From NCBI GenBank assembly GCA_033439265.1, contig JAVTVX010000015.1, positions 444,001-508,000 on the forward strand: DNA of 64,000 nt, written 5' to 3'. Positions 11,497 to 25,414 of the stretch are shown here, one piece after another. The stretch is from Dillenia suffruticosa. Its lineage: Eukaryota; Streptophyta; Magnoliopsida; Dilleniales; Dilleniaceae. Positions within the stretch are counted from its first letter, which is position 1. Each line of letters opens with the position of its first letter. Both the position numbers and the translations under genes were made by a program. The notes under the pieces were generated by a model. It saw only the letters and a list, made by a program, of their open reading frames with translations, searched no databases and was not told the origin of the DNA.

Positions 11497-12496
11497 TTAC
11501 CAAAAAAGTCTGCTGCTTACTTCATTGTCTGAACCTGATAATCCTGTTGAAGACATTTCAGTGATCACACTGGACCCAGAATCCGAAGACGAAGAAGAAG
11601 AGATTAGACCCAAATTAGCATTCCCATCGATCTTGATCATGCCATTGTTGCTTCTGTTCTTTCTAAATATCCTGCATATTACCCAATCTTGCATTTGGAC
11701 TGGACCATAATTCTGCAAAACAAAAAATAGAAAAGAAAAGAGCCACTAAATCAGAGGCGAAGCTAGGAATTTATCTTGAGATAAAATCTAACATAAAAAG
11801 GGACGGAGGTATAATTTTTAAGAAACAAAGAGCATTTTGAAAGATTTAAAATGGTCTTGAGTTTTTACCTGTGTGTAAGTATCATTGTGCTTTGGGAGAC
11901 TAGGAAACTTACCTGGGTTGAGTTGCTTGTGGTGCATTCAGTGTGGAGAAGGCGATATTCATGCATGAACCAATCTGTTCTAATCCCATTTGGAGGCTTC
12001 CCTATGTAGAAAACAAGTGTCTTCTTCATGCCAATGAGTTGATTCATTCTTGCTGACACAATTTGTTTGTCCGCGCTAGTAGCCTTCCAGTATCCAGACC
12101 CAGTTGCTCTGTTGGTTCTGTTACTGTTTGGATACTTAGCTTCTCTGTTGCTGAAAAAGTACCTCTCATCCTCCAAATCACCTGAACATTAATCATCCAC
12201 ATTTACCTCAACTTTCAAACATTAACCAAAACAAATTGTCAAATGAATCTTAGTACTTTGTGTTATATGGTAGCAATAAGACTAATTGCATTACGAGTAC
12301 CTGGTAAATCCCAAGGATCAAACTTGAAAACGTTCACCTCTTGAATGATTGAGGGTGGCAGTGGACAAGAATAGACTTTGCATTTCAAGTACTGAAACAC
12401 AAGCTCTTCATCGGTGGGCTGAAACCGAAAACCAGGAGGCAACTTGACTACTCCATTTCTGAAAAAGTTGAGCTTCTCTATATCAAAACCTTTCAT
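11497..12496 (-). CDS. NAC transcription factor, NAC083/VNI2-like, 226 aa
   Basis: Plant-specific NAC DNA-binding regulator. Three exons in coding order: 12301-12496, 11913-12181, 11497-11712, with GT-AG borders and consistent phases, giving 226 residues. The NAC domain is complete: subdomain [21 protein letters not shown] around [34 protein letters not shown] with [22 protein letters not shown] and [22 protein letters not shown] Ser-rich and acidic C-terminal tail of about 50 residues ends in SSRLFW. The opening [12 protein letters not shown] and PLPPSII resemble the NAC083/VNI2 group, which restrains vessel differentiation and links ABA signalling to ageing in Arabidopsis; that assignment is by motif memory only. 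Introns of about 120 and 200 bp sit at the standard NAC positions. A long CT tract lies in the leader. Confidence 0.93.
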
Positions 12497-12539
12497 TGAA
12501 ATCTTAGCCTAGTAAAATTGAGTTGTTGTGGGAGGGGGA

Positions 12540-12540
<1 letters not shown>

Positions 12541-12589
<49 letters not shown>
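12541..12589. repeat. (GA)n microsatellite in the NAC leader
   Basis: A GA run of about 45 bases begins about 45 bases upstream of the NAC start codon (a CT tract in the sense strand). It parallels the tract upstream of PDHB. Confidence 0.95.
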
Positions 12590-12590
<1 letters not shown>

Positions 12591-15500
12591 TGTGGGCTCA
12601 TAAGTTTAGGACCAGGGAGGGGTCTTTATAATGATAGTGTGCGTGGTAAAAAATAGGACTACTTTGGAAGATCCATATGGTAGCTTAGAAAAAGACTCCA
12701 CCAGAGGTATTTTAGGATAAACAGTTAATAGTTAACAAAATCAAGCATCTGTTCAAGCCTGCATGAATGCCGAATTTTAATTAGAAAGCAAAATGATCAC
12801 GAAAGATTTATTTCTCTAGTTAATGCTTCTAAAAAAAGACAAAATTTATATCATATCCTTCTTTCTGAATATGATAATCTAATGTGCATAACTGAGAAGT
12901 ACTATTTTTCAGGACCATATCATTCCCACACAACACAAGAATGGATGTTGTTTCAATATGAATATACTGCAACTCTTTCTTGCCCTTAGGACATATAATT
13001 CCTTAACTAGGTAAACTTCTGGGGAGAAACACCCATTTTCATTTTTTTTTCTTCCTTTCGCTCTTTGCAGTTTCCAGAAATACTTGTTTTGTGGGTATGA
13101 TTACTAGGCTATGTAACTTTCATGTCTTCCAAACTGAGGACGTCCGATGAGAAGGGTAGTGAGAAAAACCACAAAATGTAGCCTTCAAAGATGCTCTTTG
13201 TCATTGTCAATGTTGCATCTCTCACATCCTCCCGGTCTTAATCACTTTAATCTACTTAAGTTTTCCCGAAATTACGGCAAGTGCAAGTAAAATATCAGCC
13301 AGCCAATTTTAAAGGTTTCCTTTTGTAGCTGTGCCTTCAAATTTTATGTTCATTGTCATAAGTCAGGGTGGTAAAAAACCCAATTAAGTAAATTAAATAT
13401 GAGAGTGAGGGGAATTCAAGATCATAACACCAATAGGATAAACCCATTATAAGTTATTATTATTGGTTTGGATTATCTAAATGAATTATGTATCAAATTG
13501 ATCAAATTTTACGTCAAAATATATTTTAGTATATATCAAACTAATTTTTAATCTAATTATTTATATAATTTAATATTATTATTTTTAACACAAGTTGTTT
13601 CATAAATATAAGGATTTTTTAATATAATATAAATTGACGATATTAACGTGTATAATTAAGATTTGTTATCTTACATAACCCATATGAAGTGACTTAGTCA
13701 AGTTAGGTTGTTGGAGATGGAGACATTTCTTAAGCTCGTTTAGGAGATTTGCTTTTGCACCCATGACCCCATAACTTCAACTAAGGTAGATCCTTAAAAG
13801 AAGCTTTGAAATAAATTCAACATATTTGTATCACTTTCCAGAGTGGTTTTCCTATAAGTATAAACGAGTCTGACTCATAAAGATCAAATCCCACTTTTGT
13901 TGTGCGGGCGCAAGAGTGGAATTCTCTTCTTTCCTTTTTCTTCTCCATCCGGTTGATTTTTGAAGAAAATGGCTTTGAATCAACCATAAAGAGCTGTGCT
14001 TTTAATGGGGCAGAAGAAAAAGCAAGATCCCTTACAAAGTGAAGAGTGAAGAGCGGAAGAAAGACCAAATTTCTTTGATTTGATAAATCGGGTATTCTAT
14101 CTCATTAACAGAGGTCTCCAGTTTAAATATTAAGAATAATGAAAAATAATTTAACAGAGACAATCCCTAAAACGGTCTCACAGTATTCGAACTGGATTAG
14201 TTAGGTAAATCTCAAATACCAATAATGAAAATCAAAAATAAAAAACAGAAGAGCGTAAGAAAGAACCTCCTCATTTGTTTTTCCCCATAGGTAGGCTTTC
14301 TTGCACTTGGTACTTTCCTTCATCGTTAAGATGTTTCTTTTCATGTTCTCTTTTTCGAAGGCGGAATGAAAGAATCAAAGCATTCCTAGATTTATTTCCT
14401 CGTATGTTTAATGAAAGCAAGTCAATGCTTTAGTGAATAGCGGAAAGTTGCACGCTTGGTGATCGTGTTCATGACACTACTAATCTCTTGTTAAGCTAGA
14501 GATTAAAAAGAATAACAATGTTTCCTTTTGTTTACCTTGGAATGATATGCTCACAAATGATTGCTTAGGTAAAAAATCGATAGGGTTGTTCCACCGTCTC
14601 AATGGATGGGTTGCTGACTATTGGACATGCTTCAATACTCATAACGACCATCAAAATCAAAATTTAATAGGTAGGTTAGATGATCAAGTTGTTTATTGAG
14701 GGAAACAAAAGCACATTAAAGTTGAAGGGTGCAATAAGTGAAAGCCTATACGATGGAGCAAAAGAAACGAAAGAGCTACAGGTCAACCCATTATGGATAC
14801 CCTCTTTGCCCTTTTTTTTCTTTTTGGTATAATCATTTTATTTTAAATTTAATTAAATTCGATTAGTGTAAAATTAAATTTTTAAGAGATAAAATTCTTC
14901 TATATTAAATTTTTTTCATATACAATATTCAAACCTATGAATATTCATTGACGCAATTGATAAGGAAGCTGCGTCCCGCCCCCTCGACATGGGAGTGAGA
15001 AAAAATCAATATTGGAATACTTGCCCTCGCAAAAGCGATCCTTACAACGGTTAGTCTAGATTTAGTCGAGATGAACTCATTGATACCGGATGGTGATCAA
15101 ATCAAGATACCAAAAAAATATTCAAATTTGAAATCTTTTTTAACGGATATTCTCCGTTCTCTCTCTCTCTCTCTCTCTCATGATCATCTACCCATCACAT
15201 GCTCTCTTTCTTTTTATGTTAGGTGGCTAAGTGACTAAAAAATGAAAAAATAAAAGGGAAGAACGTGCTTATAATTTGGTGGGTGCAGCATTACCTTTTC
15301 CTCAGGACTAAGGCATTGTTGAAAGATTAATGAACCCCACCCCTTGGTTTCAATTCACTAAGCGCAATCAGTCTTCCACAAATCTAGGATTACAGGCCTG
15401 GCCCAACTCAGCGTGCGAACAAATCTTATTCTCAAACAACGACAAGTCTTTTGCCCAATTACTGGCCCGGCCCAACCCATCTTGAATGCAAAGGGTTCAT

Positions 15501-15614
15501 GTTTCTCACCGCCGTTCGGAAACCGAGAACAAAACTAGGGTTTTTATTTTCTCTTTCTTCACGCATCACTCTTCAGACTCAGCAGCTTCGAGAGTCGAAT
15601 CGTCCGTTGGCATC
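12590..15614. other. Intergenic between the NAC and TIM8 genes (divergent promoters)
   Basis: No coding region recognised. Two divergent genes flank it, so both promoters should lie here. Contents: AT-rich sequence, a CT run at about 15160-15179, and short A-rich stretches around 14080-14250 with TTTAAATATTAAGAA and CAGTATTCGAACTGG wording that resemble degraded tRNA-derived elements. No feature here could be assigned firmly. Confidence 0.55.
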
Positions 15615-17359
15615 ATGGACTCCTCACTTAATACTCCTGAATTTCAACAATTTGTGCAAGTAAGTTTCTTATATTCATATATTTGTAGCAGTTAAAGATT
15701 GATGGGTTTCGATTGTTGTCTTGAATCTTATCTTTGTGATGGTTTTCTCGTATCTTTTGGATTGTACTACGAATTGGGATTATTTATTTCCTTATAACTG
15801 CAGTTTTTTTTTTTTTTTTTTTTTTTTCATTTCATGTTATTTTTTCATTGTGAATTTATATGTTCAAAGGAATTTAGGGAAAAAAGTACGCAACTTGCAT
15901 ATTGAGCTAGATATGAACAAATAGCAGGAGGTGATGCTGGGTTCTTTTCATTTTGCTCGAGTACAGAAATTTAACACTTTTGGAGCCCTTCTTTTGATTT
16001 TTTGAATTGGGATTTTGGCTCTCATATGAGAGTCTCTCAACGCATTCCAATGGACATAAAGGAGCTCTGGAGCAAGAGTCAAAATCCGCTTCCAGATTAG
16101 AATCATTAAGTTGATGAGGTTAATGTTGTACTACGCCCCTTTTGTTGATTAATGTCATTAGCTATGAAGCATGGATATGGGTGGACAGGGTGACATGATC
16201 ACATTCTAGTATAATATATATTTTTGTAAGGTGCAGATTCACACAAATTGCTCTTTCCAGAAGTATCACTGCAACATCCATCATACTTTGAAAACATGGA
16301 AAGTTCCTTTCTTTTTTCCCCCCATTAGAGAGAAAAAATAATTTTATTAGATAAAAGGTAAAATATAGATAAGGATCAAAGGATGAAATCCCCAAAGCCA
16401 AAAGAATCAAACATTGAGAAAGGATTACGTTTCAATCCTTCTTCAAATGCTGTGGACTATAAACTCCGAAGAGTCTATTGTGTCAGCCCAAAATGAAGAA
16501 TAAAAACAATATTATCCCAAAGTAGAGAGGGACCAATGATGTGATCTCTAAAAATACTAACAGCTTGCTTCCTCCAAGTACACTTTTTTGTTTGCCTTTA
16601 TTTTTTTTTAATGCTCGCTCTAGTATAGTTTGTGGCACTAGATAGAGCTCAGAGAAAATCATAAACTTGTGTTAGACAGACTCAAGCATGGCTGAAGAAG
16701 GGAGTTGTGGTTTGATGGATTCGCTTAAATTTTAGTAAGTCCAAAATCTATTTTGTATTGGCCTTTTATGGTATTTGATGGTTTGTTCAAAACGTTCGTA
16801 ACCATACTTGGCCTGAAGAAATGTTGTTGCCTCAGCACATTAAAATATGAAAGTAGAGAAATCTATTGAATGCCTTGGAAACTGCACAAATTGAGGTGCA
16901 ACTTTTTGAGTCTTTTTAATGTTGAAGAATGTGGTGTAGGAAAGCATGGAACACATGCAGCTTAGTTAATCCAGTTGGCTTACATCTTTCTATAGGTCTG
17001 GAGTGGGACAATGCTTTTCTTATCCATCATGCACCATTCATGTGGATTTCTGCCTACACTCCTTGGGACATGCACAATGGGCCTTTGAGCTTCTTAGAAA
17101 CTTGTTCTTTTGCATGCATTTGTCTAAATTTTGAGTACATGTAGCCAACATTTTCATGGTGTAAATGCAGCAAGAATCACAGAAAGCCATGCTCAATGAA
17201 ATGGTGGCAAAGCTAACAAGTTCCTGCTGGGACAAATGCATCACTAGTGCTCCTGGAAGCAAGTTCAGCTCAAGCGAATCAGCATGCCTTCACAACTGTG
17301 CTCTACGCTACTTTGATATGAGCATGGTCATCATGAAACGCTTTCAGTCCATGCAATGA
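15615..17359 (+). CDS. TIM8: Mitochondrial import inner membrane translocase subunit TIM8, 77 aa
   Basis: Small Tim chaperone of the intermembrane space; with Tim13 it carries hydrophobic precursors from the TOM complex to the inner membrane. Two exons, 15615-15659 and 17171-17359, with a 1.5-kb GT-AG intron, give 77 residues, the normal size. The twin CX3C motif is intact: CWDKC and CLHNC, separated by the ITSAPGSKFSSSES segment that is very conserved in plant TIM8. The Cys pairs form two disulfides after oxidation by Mia40 and Erv1. The first exon supplies MDSSLNTPEFQQFVQ, and the second starts with QESQKAMLNEMVAKL. A shorter frame starting at an ATG inside the intron end (17165) is explained by the spliced model. 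Confidence 0.95.
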
Positions 17360-18340
17360 AACTAAAAGCTGTCTTTGAGTGAGAGGAGGCTAATTGACAC
17401 TCTTGTGAGATATGGCTTATTTATTTTTAAGAAATACTTGTGAGAGTGTAATTCTAAATTTATATGAAAGGATGTTAGTTGCTTTTGCTTCTCAATGAGT
17501 GGTTTTCAGAATATGGCTAATTGGCACTTTTGCTTCTAGACAAAGGGGTTGCTGATTTGAACTTGCTATCCCTTTCTACCATTTTTCAGCTTGGCTATGG
17601 GTCTTCAGAGAAGCGCTTAATCTGCAGAAGATGCTTGCCATTTTCTCTTGAGCTCTCATAGGTGGTTTTGGTGGCGTTTGATCAAACCAAATTGTATGGT
17701 GTATGAGCCTTCCTAACAACAATATCTTGTCTACATATTTAGTAGTTCAAATCATACCATGTTGGAGTGAATACAGTTTCTTCCAAGCCAATCATTTCCT
17801 CGTTCAATTCTCTTGGGCAAAACCATTTTCATAAACACCTCTAACAACCTAGAGACCAATGACGAAGGACTTGGTCTTGAGATTACAAGACACGTGATGC
17901 AGAAAATGGCTACAAATCCTAAACAGACCAATGTTCGTCTGTAGCAATCTTTTTGTGGAATCAGTTAACACACAATTGGCTCTTCTAACCACGAAGAAAC
18001 CGGTGGTGTCCAACAGTAGCTTACCTCACTTGCCAGTGAAAGGTAAGCTAAAGCTTGTCCAAACCAACTAATCATATTACAAAACTTTAACAAACACAAT
18101 ATAGAGAGAGAAAAAGAAGAATGAACAAGGGCTTGTGATGCTACATGTTTCTTCTTTGCGGAGATACAGCCACTCGAGGACCCTACATCCACAAACTCTA
18201 GTTCATTTAACTGCACATAGTATGGAACAAGAGACTCCAACGGTCAATTTCCAAACCTATTTCAAGTCTCAGATGGTGGATGCTTTCCACTTTTCTATCA
18301 TTTTCACTATTCTTTTGTACAAGACCGGCAACAACCTGGG
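17360..18340. other. Convergent 3' flanks of TIM8 and the palmitoyltransferase gene
   Basis: About 980 bases separate two convergent stop codons. This should contain both 3' untranslated regions. I see no coding region, no repeat and no clear terminator-like motif. Short frames here lack any family signature. Confidence 0.6.
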
Positions 18341-21300
18341 CTATTGGTCCTCTCTTTTAATGCTGCCACCATCACCTGTGACTCGTTTCGACTCTCCCAC
18401 TCTTGCTGCTACTGCAAGAATATCAGGGGACAAATCCCAGTTTCCACTTTTCCTTCCCCAACTGGATTGCCTTGGATGTAATGCACCATGCCGCTCTCTG
18501 CATTCAGCAGGCCCATCCTTGCTTATGTCTGCAGACATATCATCCTTCTCAATATTATCATCAAAGCTCTGCTCTCGTTCCTGACTCCACAGAGGCTTCC
18601 TTCCCATTTCTATGTCACCAACAGCTTTCCCCATGTTTGGACTAACAAAACCACCTCCAACAGTCCGAGCTGGGATCTGTGGCTTGTTTTGCACTTTTGC
18701 CCTGAACTTGTTCTTAGATGGAGCAATTTTAGAAAAGAATACCTCCTTAAAGTTTTCAATTACTCCTTTATTATATGGGTTTTCTCGTCCGTCGTATCGA
18801 TATCGGAAATTCTCATATGTTGACTGCAACAATACACAAAAAACTATGGACTTATGATCAACAGACAATTAGTTATGTAATCATGAATGAAACATAAAAT
18901 AACTTGATTTCAGCATGCCACATTACAGTGTGAAGGGGCAAGTCAGAATAAAACATGGTGGTGGTCTTGCTCTTTTTCCTTTCTTTTCCCTACCTTGCTT
19001 TATCATCATTATCATCATTTTATTTATCTTTTGTCAGAAAAGGGTTTGTCTCAAATGGAACTGGTGATTTGAAATTGAGTGGTAGTAGCTACTGTAAACA
19101 GCATAGACACTACTAGAAATGTGCTATGCTAGAGTGAGAACTCAAATGATTCCCATCCATGAACCGTGACATGGAGTTACATACCTGGTTTGTACTGATT
19201 AGATATAAATGGAAGACTGTAAGGCCACCAACAAACCAAACACATATAAAAGTGTAAATAATGAGCACAATCGAGGCCGGGGTCTCAGACAAAGCTTTCC
19301 AAATGGATATATCTTCACTATCCTTTATATTTTTGACGTAGACCCAGCAAAAGCCAAACACGTATATGCAAAGCAGAGTATTCAAGAAGACAAACATGAA
19401 GAAGAACCTGTAATTCCTCTGCATTCAGAACCACAAGATGGTTTAGATCCAAATATTGCTGCAGTTCAAGGTAATCAGGCAGGAAAATCATCAAATTTTA
19501 TATATAACCCATGAAACCGAGCAATCAGTACATAGCTACCAATAAAATTAGATTAGTATCAGAAAACATACACTGCCTCCACAAAAGCTTCAATGTATCC
19601 AAAATATTCTACTACGTAAGGTGGTTTGTTGCGAGCTCTCTATTGCAAATTAAAATCAAGCTATTGTTCTTGGATAGGGCATAAAAATATTATGCAATAC
19701 ACAACTACAGTAATTTAACCCAAACAAGGGCAACAATGTAAATGGAATAACATGGCAAGAATGTAAATGGAATTAACCATGGCAATCTATACAAAAGCAT
19801 CAGCATTATTTTAGCTAATTGTCCAAGTAGTCTAACATTCAGCTCACCAGTACAACATAAACATAAAGAATGTCAATATAGATAAATTAAACATACTACA
19901 TGCATAGTGATACTGTCACCCAATGTTGTTGCTTGCTTTGTCAATGTTCTATCTCTTTTTTAACTCTTCGTTTCCTCAAGGGGAGAAGTAGTTTGCCTGG
20001 GGTCTCCCTCCACAAAGAGAATGATTAAAAATAAAAATGTGCCCCAGACATAGAGAACCACCTTAGTGAAATGCTGACTAAATTGCTAATGCATCATTTC
20101 GCCATTAACCACATCATAAAATTCTCTCAGAAAGGCAAAGGGACTTGGAAGGCATAAAAACTAAAACAGGCATAGTCGAATTTTGTACCTAGTAATGTAT
20201 AATTCAATGAAAAGAAATTCCATTACCAAGCCAATACATTGACCAACCCATGGGCAGTGGTGATCAAATTTTTCAACACAGTTATTGCATATCGAGCAGT
20301 GAGAACAACGGGGAGGTCTATACAGCATGCAGGTATCACAGTACTTAATCTTCACAGTTTTTCCATTGACAACTACTTCTTTCATGCGAGGCAAGCGTGC
20401 TTGTGGAGTGAGGCCAGCACCAAGCTCTGCACTAACATCATATCCTTCAGGCTCTGGAGGGTGTGCATTCGGAGGTATTATACCAGGATCTCTTCCAGAG
20501 GTCAATAAAAGGAGAGCTAAGGCCTAGCAAAATAAACAAATCATCGGTATGTTTTGGAAGACTATTTGATGATCACAAGGAAGATATCTGAAAACTAGAC
20601 ACAGAGACTAGCAAAGGTTCCATGACAAACTTTTATTGGTTGAATCCCAGTTTCAACTTATAAAGTTCATTCTGCTCTAACCAAAGTTTGGTGGCAAACT
20701 TGTGAAGTAGTTGGCAATGTCAAGTCTACAATGCTCCATAGGTCATATATCAAAATTTGCTGTGCTACACACACACTTCTAGACATGATGCTGTTACTAA
20801 TTTTCAGACACTCATATTTTTTTAACACTCAAAATACAGTCTTTATCCATGTTCTAGAACTTACAAAGAAACTTTGCTATTTTAATCTATGGAAAAAAAT
20901 GCAAAAAATTAAGAAGTATACTTTCACTGGAAATAACAATCAAAGTGAATGACTTCAGACTTTCCAGTGCTTGAATTTCAGAGGGTGTCCTATTTGAGAC
21001 CTCATGTTCAAGTCAGGGCAATATTCACACTCATGAACAAAATGTGGTTCAAAACATCTGAGAAAACTATGAAGTACAATGTTCAACTAGAGGTGTCACA
21101 GGATAAAACAAGTATAAGAATATCCTATGAGAGGAAGGATTTCAGAAAGAGTAAGAGATTCTAAAGAAAAAACTTACAATAAATGTTAATACAACAACAA
21201 TGACCATTATTGATATTCCCCATCGATCTGGGAAATCATCCTTCAGTTTTCGGGCAACAAAAACAGAGAAAACGGTGACTGGGGCAATAATGAGGAACAT

Positions 21301-24300
21301 GGTGATTGGAAGAGATCTCACATCAGGCCCAAATATAAGTCTCCCCTGAAGAAGAAATATCTGCAGGCCATGAGAACCATGAGTCAGAATTGCACTACTG
21401 TAAACTATACGTTTTGACTATGCAATTTAAGGTTAAAGATAATAAAATGCTTCCCATGAAATTGATAGGAGAAATACAATCAGGGGATCGAAAATGTTTG
21501 GTATCAGCTTGATCTAAACTTATATATATATCTTTCCAATCACATGCCACAGAAGAAGAAGAAGAAGAAAGCATATCCGAATAAAACAAGCAGTTTCCAT
21601 CAAATGCAAGGAAATTAGATATGGATGGACTTGCTAGCAAAACTAAATTTTTGAACGCAATGAGTGGAGTAATCGTAATTTGGGTTGGGGAGGACATACT
21701 AGCAAGGAAGATACACAAACTAACAGGGCCACAGGTGTAATACTTTAAGGTAGGTGAGGAGGGTTTTTTTTCTTTTTTTGGGGGGGGGGAGTGAACCATC
21801 TACTTGCACTGTCGAAATGATTAGTTTGGATGTGAAAAAATATTAAATATTAATTATTACCTGAATTGTACTCAACATTATCTTTCAAAGTATTAAAAGA
21901 TTCTGGTTGTATTTGGGGAACATTATGAATTCTCATCATAAGTCATATTAGTAACTACATAAAAAAGAATTTTATAGGTGAAAATTGGATTTAAAAATTG
22001 TGTTTGGTTCAAAATTTCAAAACAGTCAATTTTGAAGAAAATAATACTTCATACGTAGTAATATAATAGTTTCAAAAATTGATAAAATAATACTACATTG
22101 AAAATTTTCTGAATTTAAAAAGAACATTATATTTGAAAAGCTTCCGAAGGCAATTTTTTTTTTTTAAATTAAAGATTTCTACAAAATTTGCTGCAATTAA
22201 GGATGAAAATTCATTTTATAAGCGCAAAAGTAACAAAAACTTGTTTCTCAAGTTTTTACTACATGAATTAGATAAAATGCATTATGAGATCTCCTTAACC
22301 AAACATCATTTTGCAGAATACATTATGTAAAATGAATTACGGCCCATAATGCATTATTAGAATGAAAAACAAACACCAGATTAAGATCTGAGGAATATCT
22401 GCTTCAATATAAAAAATTAGTATACGAGAAATTTAGCCTTATTGTCTTTGAAAATCATGTGACAGTTACTTTTGACAGCTAAAAGTAATTTGCTAATTGT
22501 TGTAAAATCCAAGGCAATTTAAAATACACAAATTACAAATCAATTTGGTGACAGAACTTTAACTATATTTAATTTATTTAAATGATGTATCAGGTTTTTA
22601 ACATCTCAAATAAATTTTATTTCATAAGCAAAATTGAGAAGTTCCAAAAGACCATCAAATCAATATAAACGAACACTAGAAAACATAGTTGCAAAGATAA
22701 GGATTTACAACAGTTTCCTATATCCCCTATGAAACTAATTATGCCCAAGCTTCCAAATGATATGAGATTGAAATCCTATGAATGGAAGAGCACATCTTTT
22801 GTTTTCTGTTTCCAATTAACCCATTAAAAGTTTTAACATTTGTCTGACAAAAAAGTATTCCAAAAATTTTGGGGTTGCTCTCTCTCAAAATAACCAGTCA
22901 CATCAAAAGTTTAAACACATGAAGAATGATATGTTTACGCATTTATCATCTCACACTCCCTCTACTGCTTCAATACCATATTGAAACAACAACTGATCCA
23001 CAAGGTTTCACTAATGGAAAGTGGTATGGTTATATATATACACACTCACACCATCACCCTGCCTATTGATGTGCCCATATGTAAAAAGCTCCTAAATTCA
23101 TGAAGAAACAACAAAATACATGCAAAAAACTATCAATCCACAAGGTTCCATTAATGGAAAGCGGTATGGTTATATATCTATGTTATTACACCATCACCCT
23201 GCCCATCGATGCGCCCATATGAAAAAAGCATCTAGTTCCATGACAAAACAACCAAATGCATCCAAGAAACATTTAATATACATGAGGTGATGTTTAAAGA
23301 AGGTTATCAGAATTGAAAGTGCCAGCACTATAAAGGGCATCAAAGTGCACATTGCTCCTGCAGTGACAGAGTTTGGGCAGGTTAACTTAAGGATGCAAGC
23401 AGAGTGGTTGTTTCCTAGACATGACTTTTCAATTAGAACAGAGGAACCTTGTGGCAAGCCCTCATTCACTAAAACTTGTAAAATCCTAGAATGTCCATTG
23501 GCAAGAGTACATGGTTGTTTCACAACCATATAGTTTTGGCATGCATTAGGCATCAAAAGTACCACGTTGCACACAAATTTGATGACATAGAAATTACTGC
23601 AATAGTATCTTCAATAGACCAGGCACTGAAATGCGATCTATAGGTACAAAAACACAAACTTCTCATTGCTTTAGTTTTGAGCTAAATCAATGCAGTAGTA
23701 GACTAAACTGACTGCCACCATCTGCCTGCACTCCAATGTATCAGTGCCACCAAAATAAAGCAAAGACTTCGCAAATGCATATAAGACCAAAAACTAACGA
23801 AATATTCACCAATGAAACAAATCAGAAAACTAGACAGAAGGAAGCCTAAGGCACATATCCGACTTTCACCCAAAACAATCTGAGCATATGCAAAGGCAAA
23901 GGCACTCCAAGACAAACTAAGTCAACCTTCTAGAAAGCACAAACAGTTCAACTGCATTACATACCATCTTTAATGCTTTACAATCCATTCTGCTTCTACA
24001 GATGCCCTTATGCTCATCTCTCTATAATTGTCAATTCCACTTCAATCACTTTGCCTCAAAATTTTCATAAGAACTCAACCTTCTAGGAACCCCACCTCAA
24101 AACTTTCAAACATGCTTGTTTTTTTTGCCCTTCTACTATGCTTGATTGCAAAAAAATGGTACCTAACATGACCACTGTAGCGCTTCACGGGAGTCTTCCC
24201 ACCTCAATTGCATCTCTACTTTGCCTCTCACCTCAATTCACTCAAAACAGCCCCGTCCGTACCCAAACTATTCTCCCAAAATCTAGCCTTTCACTTGTGC

Positions 24301-24653
24301 AGTCACATTCCTTAGAGCCCAGCAAATTGATCCAGAAATCTCACACCTTGATACATTCATTTCAGCTAAGATACCCTTTCAGAGCAATCGGGTCCAACAT
24401 TAGCCACACCTTAAACTAAGCTAGGCCAGCTAAATCCGCAGAATTTCACTCATATTCAATGCAATTTAGAGCGAGTTGAGAACTTCAATAAGAAACCTAA
24501 AATTCAATCACAAAATTTAATCCGAATTGAACATATCAAAAGATAGAATCTTACGTTGCTGCCTTTCCATGCCTGGTATGTTCTAAGCCCCGTCGTCTCT
24601 CCGGCGGATTCACCGGTCGAATCGGAACGCTGTGGTGGGGCCACCGCATACAT
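18341..24653 (-). CDS. DHHC-type protein S-acyltransferase (PAT05/06/07-like), 431 aa
   Basis: Transfers palmitate or another acyl chain to cysteines of membrane-associated proteins. Five exons in coding order: 24555-24653, 21178-21360, 20227-20523, 19185-19418, 18341-18823, all GT-AG and phase 0, total 431 residues. The N terminus [12 protein letters not shown] and TYQAWKGSN followed by [12 protein letters not shown] is typical of this plant PAT group. Two membrane segments follow, then DPGIIP, then the Cys-rich domain with [20 protein letters not shown] and the catalytic DHHC in [11 protein letters not shown], then two more membrane segments. The TTxE motif appears as Ser-Thr-Tyr-Glu just after LISTNQ. 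The C-terminal tail has the [16 protein letters not shown] motif and ends with [14 protein letters not shown] before 22 further residues. Intron 1 is 3.2 kb. A dead hAT element lies about 320 bases upstream of the start. Confidence 0.95.
22990..23265. repeat. Diverged 140-bp tandem duplication in PAT intron 1
   Basis: ATCCACAAGGTTTCACTAAT near 22995 recurs as ATCCACAAGGTTCCATTAAT about 140 bases downstream. Both copies continue through GGTATGGTTATATAT, CACCATCACCCTGCC and TGCCCATATG/GCGCCCATATG. The copies differ at roughly one base in ten. It lies in the 3.2-kb first intron (21361-24554). Confidence 0.85.
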
Positions 24654-24970
24654 CTCTCTCTCTCTCTCCTTGCAGAGAAACAAGAAAGTCAATGATTAGA
24701 GAGAGAGAGAGGGGCAAAAAGCAAAGCAAAAGCAGTGATAGCTTTTGACTTTTCCCTCGAAGATAGAGAGAGACAGCTACACTCCGATTCCGGCATCCAC
24801 CGCGACTCAACGACTCAAAATTCAACACACACACACTCACTCTCTCTCTCTCTCTCTCTCAATCAAAACGACGCCGTATTGATCTTGTACGGTTAACCAA
24901 TTTTGTCCTTTCGCACCAGGGAAAATGATGAACCGATTACTCAGACTCTGGTGAGAGAGGAGCACAAGGG
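24654..24970 (-). promoter_or_regulatory. Leader and proximal promoter of the palmitoyltransferase gene
   Basis: The 317 bases between the start codon and the hAT terminus carry CT/GA tracts on both strands (about 24655-24667, 24702-24713, 24840-24860). The order suggests a pyrimidine-rich leader next to a GA-rich proximal promoter. No TATA box is clear. The nearby transposon end limits how much upstream sequence is original. Confidence 0.4.
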
Positions 24971-24991
24971 AGAGGGAAGTAACCGGGCCGG
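24971..24991. repeat. hAT left terminal inverted repeat
   Basis: AGAGGGAAGTAACCGGGCCG plus one G. It pairs with 28892-28912 on the other strand with three mismatches. GC-rich subterminal motifs follow to about 25090. Confidence 0.7.
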
Positions 24992-25414
24992 GCTGGGCCC
25001 GGGCCCGGGCCGATTCTCAATTTTTTTCTTGTGGAACCGGTCTGGCCCGCTGAACCGGAACCGGCGGTTCCAGGCCGGGCCCGGTTCGTTTTTTTTTTCT
25101 ATTACGTTTTTCTAAATTTTTTTTGTAACTCTATTTTTTAATTTCATTTTAATTTTATAACTCCATTTTTTTTAACTTTGTTTTTTTTAATTAACTTTTG
25201 ATAATTCACTTGTAATTAAAAATTATAAACACAAGATTTTTAGAGTGGTTCCACCGAATTCGGTGTACGTCCACTACCAAGCTCCTCACTTGGATTTTTA
25301 AATCCACTATTTTTTTTTTACATTATTTTGATAATTACATCATTTTGATTTTTTTTCTATTTAAAATGACTTTTAAACAAAAGAAAAATATTAATATTAA
25401 TATTAATATTATTA

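Noticed and set aside
18135..18584. 149-residue plus-strand frame
   Set aside because: It is antisense to the last exon of the palmitoyltransferase gene, whose frame and motifs are secure.
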